From Chromera velia (lineage: Eukaryota > Sar > Chromeraceae): DNA of 28,347 bases. Below are positions 27,255 through 28,347 of this stretch, piece after piece. Position numbers and translations under genes: made by a program. Numbering within the stretch: position 1 is the stretch's first letter; every line of letters starts with the position of its first letter. A model generated the notes under the pieces. The model was not told where the DNA came from. It saw nothing but the letters and a program-made list of their open reading frames with translations, and made no database searches. The stretch spans positions 31,485-59,831 of the forward strand of contig JAHBMJ010000007.1 of NCBI GenBank assembly GCA_018398765.1, read 5' to 3'.

Positions 27255-27579
27255 CAATGAAGATGAAGTTCCTGCAGACCTCACGCCTCCCTGCTAGCCT
27301 GCCCACACTCTCCGGTTCATTGCAACAGCGTCCTTCGGTGTTGATGCATGGATGGCTGACCTGTAGCGGCTCCCAGGGGCTTGACTGGTGCCTCGGGGAA
27401 CCCTCTTTATCTCTCTGACGCATTGTCAAAACAGAGAGCCCCGTGCCCTGACCCCAGCCTTCCGCCTTCTGGTCAAGAGAGTGGAAGGTCCCGTCTGCTG
27501 CAAGTACTTTCGGACCCGGCGTTGCACAGAGCAGTGCAACAGTTGCGAGAAGCACGCAGGCGGGGGGGGGGCACCGCAT
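6492..27579 (-). CDS. unrecognised giant multi-exon locus, minus strand
   Basis: More than 30 minus-strand exons can be chained from a signal-peptide-like ATG at 27579 to a TGA at 6492-6494; most neighbours from 25.9 to 13 kb match in phase. If it is one gene the product is roughly 3,000 residues. Small exons encoding globular-looking sequence come first, then long exons encoding acidic, coiled-coil and basic low-complexity protein. No known family or catalytic motif is evident. A signal peptide at one end and a KPKRKRKRKR stretch further on fit poorly together, so two or three genes may be present. Exon links are weak at 24.6, 22.5-22.0, 18.8-19.0, 12.6-8.3 and 7.9-6.8 kb. Some blocks contain in-frame UAA/UAG. 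Confidence 0.5.
7526..7551. repeat. (GGAA)n tract
   Basis: A short run of about six GGAA-type units in minus-locus intron sequence. Confidence 0.8.
7911..7977 (-). CDS. minus-locus exon GDFISS
   Basis: Acceptor TTTTTGCAG, encoding GDFISSVADLDAATFAAKDD then KT, with donor GTGTCA. It completes the codon split in exon 8277-8327 (CT plus A), so the two exons join in frame. If the donor is not used, a TGA follows at 7893-7895. Confidence 0.5.
8277..8327 (-). CDS. minus-locus exon AEPKDL
   Basis: A 51-nt exon between TTTTGCATGCAG and a good donor, CT|GTAAGT, encoding AEPKDLDFDTFSRKQR. The flanking splice signals are among the best on this strand. Confidence 0.6.
8676..8758. repeat. (GACA)n/(AACA)n microsatellite
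   Basis: Tetranucleotide tract of GACA units with an internal AACA block. Confidence 0.9.
8957..9005. repeat. (GA)n microsatellite
   Basis: An uninterrupted GA tract of about 35 nt followed by impure purine sequence. Confidence 0.9.
9684..9762. repeat. (GAAA)n(GA)n microsatellite
   Basis: Purine tract, GAAA-rich then GA-rich, on the plus strand. Confidence 0.9.
10028..10213. repeat. compound (GT)n(GA)n(CA)n(GA)n microsatellite
   Basis: Nearly 190 nt of dinucleotide repeats that switch from GT to GA to CA and back to GA. The GT and CA arms are complementary and could fold on each other. All reading frames across it are artefacts. Confidence 0.9.
10788..10872 (-). CDS. possible exon TQSQSIEK with in-frame TAG
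   Basis: After CTTTCCTTACAG the frame encodes TQSQSIEKRAFLVEENIWRE plus Gln, then TAG at 10805-10807, then WDWFS before a GTGAGA donor. Splice-like borders and amphipathic sequence suggest an exon, but the stop must be explained. An alternative frame, GRRVSQLRSAPFWSRRTYGE, is also open. Confidence 0.25.
12085..12196. repeat. (CTTC)n then (ACTC)n/(TTAC)n microsatellite
   Basis: A pyrimidine tetranucleotide tract followed by ACTC and TTAC units, within the minus-locus non-coding stretch. Confidence 0.9.
12630..12800 (-). CDS. coding-like continuation after in-frame TAG
   Basis: The frame of exon 12804-13506 stays open for 56 codons past a TAG at 12801-12803, encoding RERESEENQDAGSADEEEQG and ending KKEYQKMVDPI before TAA. 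It may be a separate part of the exon after a missed intron, or 3' untranslated purine-rich sequence. The Glu/Arg/Gly composition is partly forced by purine richness, so confidence is low. Confidence 0.25.
   Translation of the reverse strand, partial: RERESEENQDAGSADEEEQGRGGQRNGNMGSDDPGVSKDKVEKEAKKEYQKMVDPI
12804..13506 (-). CDS. minus-locus long exon SPEIST
   Basis: Acceptor GAGACTAG at 13507 with a 75-nt upstream intron; the leading G completes the codon left by exon 13582-14755. It encodes SPEISTETRLTDTNKMADSQ, an acidic Gly/Glu/Arg stretch, GGFWGWVENLFKTT, a Ser/His/Leu-rich middle and a Gln/Glu/Arg-rich end, up to the TAG at 12801. No domain is recognised. FWGWVENLF is the only clearly hydrophobic motif. 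Confidence 0.6.
13582..14755 (-). CDS. minus-locus long exon, basic low-complexity
   Basis: Acceptor GATGCTGCAG, donor GA|GTAAGC. It encodes 390 codons: a charged helix (EKLNEAKEDLKKADEKETEL), a Ser-rich stretch, the very basic SKPKRKRKRKRALAILETR resembling a nuclear localisation signal, then Lys/Arg/Ser-rich sequence with WARFEKVRRKRRMDNMSERL and a Ser/Thr/Gln-rich end. No enzyme domain is recognised. Phase matches on both sides. Confidence 0.7.
14999..15044 (-). CDS. minus-locus small exon SLSPDT
   Basis: Acceptor GCCTCCCAG, encoding SLSPDTFALLMKISE plus one base, with donor GTGGAT. It joins the end of the big coiled-coil exon (phase 0) and the next exon (G plus GG) in frame. Confidence 0.45.
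15181..17210 (-). CDS. minus-locus giant coiled-coil exon
   Basis: Acceptor GATACTGCAG, with 676 open codons. Order: a basic/mixed start (EYSNLLAKEWLRTGH), a short coiled coil, a Pro/Ser/Thr-rich segment, a Ser/Asp/Glu acidic PEST-like region (about 16.9-16.3 kb), and a long Ala/Glu/Lys-rich coiled coil of over 300 residues (about 16.25-15.3 kb, from KKSIEEKEQAQKKVEQ) with periodic AEAEAKKK-type heptads. It ends in LEWFIKRKKAVREAWLASFF. It resembles filament or TolA-like coiled coils in composition only. The opposite strand gives long Ser/Phe-rich shadow frames. The 3' donor (GTCGGC at 15180) is uncertain. Confidence 0.75.
17369..17667 (-). CDS. minus-locus exon CKALEKK, acidic
   Basis: After TGCATGCAG the frame encodes CKALEKKDTEEGQAIIDENE, then a Gly/Glu/Asn/Ala-rich acidic run and DAPTDAPADDATDKQGYFAE. 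Its first base completes a codon split at exon 18022-18261. The donor is either GAG|GTGCGA (exon ending at 17439) or G|GTACTC (17369); only the latter fits the next exon's phase. Confidence 0.6.
18022..18261 (-). CDS. minus-locus exon TSVESA, Thr/Ser-rich
   Basis: Acceptor GACTTGCAG. It encodes TSVESATTTTTTEESQST, a near-duplicate TTMTTTEESQSTSGE, a Gly/Ser-rich linker and PVEYLGGIEDAMKKTIKLKD followed by Val. An apparent TAG right after it disappears if the donor is TA|GTCAGT at 18021: the two left bases pair with T of the next exon to give Tyr. A second frame is also open here because of the repeat. Confidence 0.6.
18329..18457 (-). CDS. minus-locus exon TPDVHI
   Basis: Acceptor TTTTCTGTAG, encoding TPDVHIKGDAEDASKYPGSR then DVKRAIYFGATRLEKTPQF. 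Two donors are possible: GTATGT is the better consensus, while GTTTCT gives the phase needed by the next exon. Confidence 0.5.
18593..18787 (-). CDS. minus-locus block CMKKGEK with two in-frame TAA
   Basis: Acceptor CCTCTGCAG, encoding CMKKGEKLDPGLEDDKKEGE and a Gly/Glu-rich run, then TAA (18676-18678), EEGGEAADDDSGKPPESFL, TAA (18616-18618) and MKDEPDNG before a GTCGGT donor. The outer borders fit the phase of exon 18329-18457. Either the block is not one exon, an intron is hidden inside, or the true gene end is the first TAA. Confidence 0.35.
18917..18950. repeat. (CT)n microsatellite
   Basis: A short dinucleotide tract in the minus-locus intron between 18788 and about 19032. Confidence 0.85.
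19033..19092 (-). CDS. minus-locus exon VGKLPFF
   Basis: Acceptor AGACTTCTCAG, phase 0, encoding VGKLPFFTYLPHHTSNKEND. The weak donor GTGCTT is assumed; the frame stays open further to about 18.95 kb. The preceding exon joins in phase. Confidence 0.5.
19203..19233 (-). CDS. minus-locus exon PFDFTK
   Basis: A 31-nt exon after GGCTGCAG encoding PFDFTKAIRS, with donor GTCAGT (alternative GTCGGT four bases earlier). Its first base completes an Asp codon with exon 19320-19433. Confidence 0.55.
19320..19433 (-). CDS. minus-locus exon SLRPAKG
   Basis: Acceptor TTAATTCCAG, encoding SLRPAKGPQAFPKCTKKGVA then FPINGPFSTDFTTGPLN, with donor GTACAA. Phase fits on both sides. The sequence looks globular. 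Confidence 0.65.
19493..19561 (-). CDS. minus-locus exon FYDTLS
   Basis: Acceptor TTCCTTCAG, encoding FYDTLSAAIERSGSEWVEDC then RD, with donor GTACTG. Its leading G completes Glu with the previous exon and its two trailing bases complete Ile with the next. Confidence 0.7.
19910..19951 (-). CDS. minus-locus exon DEDDWK
   Basis: A 42-nt exon between CTCCCGCAG and the strong donor GA|GTAAGT, encoding DEDDWKMSKEKLD. Phase-consistent with both neighbours. Confidence 0.7.
20218..20441 (-). CDS. minus-locus exon EPEIVEKEG
   Basis: Encodes a Gln-rich start (QGGQQQEPEIVEKEGRK), YIVWHPFTGIVAPLSPAETV, SVFDNPAVSEEAKKDFLDKF and FFGQPHDPSAKPKILEV, with donor GTCAGT at 20217. The 5' border is ambiguous: an acceptor ACACAACAG at 20442, or continuation from 20454-20690 through an in-frame TAA. 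The sequence is globular in appearance with no family recognised. Confidence 0.65.
20454..20690 (-). CDS. minus-locus block VSDSSG before an in-frame TAA
   Basis: Acceptor GATCATGCAG, in phase with the upstream exon, encoding VSDSSGELGGGPKTLGMLEQ and onward for 79 codons, ending SSLEQQKQ and TAA (20451-20453). The same frame resumes immediately with TQQQGGQQQEPEIV. A phase-0 intron starting at the weak GTTCAT donor near 20550 would remove the stop. Confidence 0.45.
20951..21028 (-). CDS. minus-locus exon IHDLSA
   Basis: A 78-nt exon, phase 0 to phase 0, between TTGTCTGCAG and GTACGT, encoding IHDLSAAKDAFVETKGKLEA then LGRGEK. A helical, clean exon with good splice sites. Confidence 0.75.
21108..21181. 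repeat. (CAGA)n(CA)n(GA)n microsatellite
   Basis: Compound repeat in the minus-locus intron upstream of exon 20951-21028. Confidence 0.9.
21307..21328 (-). CDS. 22-nt micro-exon VVQMDWQ
   Basis: Acceptor TTTCCTGCATGCAG, donor CAG|GTGCGG. It encodes VVQMDWQ and joins both neighbours in phase. A longer form extending to 21500 after CTTGGCAG is also open in the same frame (LCFDEERFFLGCFTHF) but needs a different upstream phase. Confidence 0.55.
21675..21814 (-). CDS. minus-locus exon SYEGEE
   Basis: Acceptor TAATTGTGCAG, encoding SYEGEEKTMAQEVGKLYKEA, IVKDMKIKEMLFRTLAEADN and NPFFRH, with donor GA|GTCAGT. An amphipathic helical sequence with clear borders. Confidence 0.75.
21879..21976 (-). 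CDS. minus-locus exon EKGLGL
   Basis: Acceptor GGAATTCAG, encoding EKGLGLNFILYCWMSDQLLF then GPVPLQDRKETD. The donor GTGTTT opens a 64-nt intron to the next exon in phase. Its own leading two bases do not match exon 22591-22669, so an exon may be missing between them. Confidence 0.6.
22005..22166. repeat. 29-bp minisatellite, five copies
   Basis: Five head-to-tail copies of a unit beginning CCTTTCAAGTTGGTCGCAC: 22005-22040, 22041-22069, 22070-22098, 22099-22127 and 22128-22166. The middle three are 29 nt with one to three differences. The outer two carry the same TTGGAGTCTC insertion. It lies in an intron of the minus locus. Confidence 0.9.
22591..22669 (-). CDS. minus-locus exon SLQHFW
   Basis: Acceptor TGCATGCAG, donor AAG|GTACGT. 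It encodes SLQHFWLYFQWGKEADLPME then GVTDFK. An aromatic-rich, unambiguous exon whose leading G completes Gly with the previous exon. Confidence 0.75.
22899..23144 (-). CDS. minus-locus exon PVFEPEAYK
   Basis: Acceptor TGAATGCAG, encoding PVFEPEAYKSILGIDKDETM, YDNAEKNGLPPPVGQVGSFL, QRNDEGQEEEISFKKGDPAE and more, ending INKDPKGVAHS. The donor GTGGGC at 22898 gives the phase needed downstream; an alternative GAG|GTGATC ends the exon at 22937. Confidence 0.75.
23443..23463 (-). CDS. 21-nt micro-exon RYMPSE
   Basis: Between GCATGGAG and the donor GTACAG. It encodes RYMPSE and bridges exons 23558-23638 and 22899-23144 in frame. The acceptor context is weaker than most. A longer minus-strand frame across it is probably intron read-through. 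Confidence 0.45.
23558..23638 (-). CDS. minus-locus exon KKRHPY
   Basis: Acceptor TTTTGTGCAG, encoding KKRHPYFPLTAGNYRTVRVK then QQIKEE, with donor GA|GTCAGT (a second GTCAGT lies four bases further). Phase fits both neighbours. Confidence 0.65.
24062..24157 (-). CDS. minus-locus exon HGNEKV
   Basis: Acceptor CTGTTCCAG, encoding HGNEKVYREALVEKGMQEFA then DKVDSNADPET, with donor AG|GTCAGA. The leading G completes Trp with the previous exon. Confidence 0.75.
24377..24529 (-). CDS. minus-locus exon FAAHMD
   Basis: Acceptor GACACCGCAG, encoding FAAHMDSRLHFGLLSDVAFV, LKDVLKDRNEKSLQKTVDLA and RADKDVTEEL, with donor TG|GTGGGC. A helical sequence. The link to the exon upstream is out of phase, so an exon or border there is wrong. 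Confidence 0.65.
24665..24833 (-). CDS. minus-locus exon GLVPEK
   Basis: Acceptor AATTCTGCAG. It encodes GLVPEKRAIMNFKKGKLQSL, TLLAFFDGINSYIASFESID and KEKMNFQS, and its leading A completes Arg with the previous exon. The donor (GTTCAT at 24664) is weak and leaves the wrong phase for exon 24377-24529. Confidence 0.5.
24925..25032 (-). CDS. minus-locus exon KTPALV
   Basis: Acceptor TCGTCCACAG, encoding KTPALVKSFKYVYPGLTKPE then KLDEEIEIAKKKAAQ, with donor AG|GTCAGC. Phase-consistent on both sides. Confidence 0.7.
25323..25431. repeat. (TTTC)n(CT)n(GT)n microsatellite
   Basis: Compound pyrimidine then GT tract beginning a few bases inside the intron that follows exon 25436-25567 on the minus strand. 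Confidence 0.9.
25436..25567 (-). CDS. minus-locus exon VIIDQP
   Basis: Acceptor GAATGCAG, encoding VIIDQPTPSEEDGIDKIDEM, IEAHKKRFKERKQAHEALLK and NVL, with donor AC|GTCAGC. An acidic then basic helical segment, in phase with both neighbours. Confidence 0.7.
25669..25723 (-). CDS. minus-locus exon LMTDSR
   Basis: Acceptor TTCACGCAG, encoding LMTDSRFFWGGAFAVSF, with the strong donor CA|GTAAGT. A hydrophobic Phe/Gly-rich segment, possibly buried or membrane-associated. Its two trailing bases complete His with the next exon. It includes runs of T and G. Confidence 0.6.
25862..25877 (-). CDS. 16-nt micro-exon RLLGE, tentative
   Basis: Lies between GTTTGTGCAG and G|GTGAAA and fits phase on both sides (RLLGE plus the first base of Ala). 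The size is extreme, so it is offered as a candidate only. Confidence 0.35.
26132..26176 (-). CDS. minus-locus exon ATSETR, or alternative gene start
   Basis: Encodes ATSETRRIIPFDPNA, phase 0 to 0, with a pyrimidine-rich acceptor ending CATGGAG and a following intron GTGGTC with a long pyrimidine tract. The frame also contains an ATG at 26180-26182 (MEATSETRRII), so it could instead be a separate gene's start. Confidence 0.4.
26303..26803 (-). CDS. minus-locus exon VFWRAL, basic and acidic helices
   Basis: 167 codons from acceptor CTCTATGCAG to donor TAC|GTGAGT. It encodes VFWRALRIWKLSPDQGSPSS, a Lys/Glu/Gln-rich helix with RDLQREREQLLQRYGYKTIK, an acidic Asn/Glu run, SLLDLIRERKRLKKQEEFNR and RKKIIARRKRSRQ, then an acidic end. 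Highly charged; no domain recognised. The frame continues upstream (CGDSSLGGRRCCAHSMQ), so the 5' border may be earlier. Confidence 0.65.
26886..27013. repeat. (GTCT)n(CT)n(GTCT)n(GT)n microsatellite
   Basis: About 130 nt of compound repeat in the first intron of the minus locus. Confidence 0.9.
27124..27250. repeat. (CA)n and (CATA)n microsatellite
   Basis: CA repeats interrupted by CATA units, within the same intron as the GT/CT tract at 26886-27013. The CA arm is complementary to the GT arm at about 26976-27013. Confidence 0.9.
27361..27579 (-). CDS. first exon of minus locus, signal-peptide start
   Basis: ATG at 27579 begins MRCPPPACVLLATVALLCAT and PGPKVLAADG, a typical secretory signal: a positive charge, a hydrophobic core and small residues before a likely cut after LAA. 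It continues with an unremarkable Gln/Gly/Ser sequence. The donor is CAG|GTCAGC (27361) or GAG|GTCTGC (27280); both keep phase 0. The nine-C homopolymer after the start makes the frame sensitive to sequencing error. Confidence 0.6.
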
Positions 27580-27740
27580 GGAGGTTCCTTCCTCAGCACA
27601 TCAGGCAGACATGCATTTGGATCTGCTCTTTGGATCTCGCCCTGCTCTTCTGCAGCTTTATTGGTGGAGTACAGGAAAAGTGTTTACGTTTCGCGCTTCT
27701 TCTACTGGCAGTCTTTGGATCGAAGATGTAAGCGTGCACG

Positions 27741-27777
<37 letters not shown>

Positions 27778-28001
27778 ATGTTGAACGATCGACTGGAACT
27801 TCGCATGCGGTTTGAGGTGTTCTCAGACTTCTCAGACTGCATGATGCTGCCTGACTTTCGGCAAGATGAGCTTATAGAGAATGCATTGCAGCTTTGCACG
27901 GGGCTGGATACAATGCGCAGCCCTTTTGATGCTGTCGCACTCTATATATAGCTATATAGAACAAATGCATGAATATTCGTCGGTCGACGAATTCATGCAT
28001 G

Positions 28002-28034
<33 letters not shown>

Positions 28035-28347
28035 TCCACACAAGTGCATGAATGTATCGGTATGCTCTGTTGTACATGCATATAGAGAGAGCTATATACA
28101 CGAGAGTGCATGGGCGCGCACTGTACTTAATTACGATGAAACTTATAGTTAATTCCGCGCGCAACGCGCGCGAACTGACCTTATACTAGATTCACCTATA
28201 CTTTGCCCATTTTCGCACTGCCTTCCGGGGCCGCCCGTGTATGCATTTGTCTGCCGTCTCTTTTCTGGCTGGAGAGATCGTGCAAAGTCGAGGCAGGGGC
28301 AGATCTTGGGTCAGAGCTCAAGTGACCAAATGGGGGTCTCCAAAGTT
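27580..28347. other. upstream region of the minus locus
   Basis: No convincing gene. It contains (TA)n and (GT)n at 27739-27778, a palindromic TATATAGCTATATA at about 27943-27956, a long hairpin at 27965-28000, (TA)n at 28002-28031 and a CGCGCG hairpin at 28156-28170. ATGCAT and TGCATG boxes recur at 27610, 27803, 27965, 27995 and 28076. Confidence 0.45.
27965..28000. repeat. 36-nt inverted repeat (hairpin)
   Basis: Left arm ATGCATGAATATTCGTCG and right arm CGACGAATTCATGCAT pair over 16 bp, with a 2-nt bulge and a GT loop. It is followed directly by a (TA)n tract. Confidence 0.85.

Noticed and set aside
27388-27951. 187-codon plus-strand frame
   Set aside because: Opposite the signal-peptide exon, runs through (TA)n, and shows no domain or splice evidence.

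Overview
The window looks like nuclear DNA of an intron-rich, microsatellite-rich alga or protist. Genes are split by GT-AG introns. Intron acceptors are strikingly uniform (TGCAG, often TGCATGCAG). Long (GA)n, (CA)n, (CT)n, (GT)n, (GGAA)n and (GACA)n tracts fill introns and spacers, and TGCATGCA is very frequent. That motif, and a plant-like ureide enzyme next to a large unrecognised protein gene, make a chromerid or related alveolate alga (Chromera velia type) my best guess. I could not test this, and a stramenopile alga is not excluded.

Layout. 1-1820: AT-rich DNA, a purine microsatellite and the upstream region of the first gene, with TGCATGCA boxes and a strong GC hairpin. 1821-5303 (+): a six-exon allantoinase gene of about 739 codons. 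All metal ligands expected for the family are visible. It starts with a signal-peptide-like segment and ends in KDEL, so I predict an ER-lumen enzyme that opens the allantoin ring to allantoate in purine catabolism. 5304-6491: an AT-rich spacer between convergent gene ends.

6492-27579 (-): one very large gene, or two to three adjacent genes, on the minus strand. I traced more than 30 exons by splice signals and, for most neighbours, by matching reading-frame phase. It begins at 27579 with a signal-peptide-like start. Many small exons (16-250 nt) follow, encoding ordinary globular-looking sequence. Then come very long exons (15181-17210, 13582-14755, 12804-13506) encoding acidic, Lys/Glu/Ala-rich, coiled-coil and basic low-complexity protein. 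A terminal exon stops with TGA at 6492. I recognise no family for this protein. 27580-28347 is its presumed upstream region, with (TA)n tracts and hairpins.

The most notable points are the apparently ER-retained allantoinase with a long novel C-terminal extension; the unrecognised multi-exon minus-strand locus; recurrent GTCAG (not GTAAG) splice donors; and several in-frame UAA/UAG codons inside coding-like minus-strand blocks. I read these last as splicing or annotation problems rather than a new genetic code. Exon limits are manual predictions and would need transcript data to confirm.
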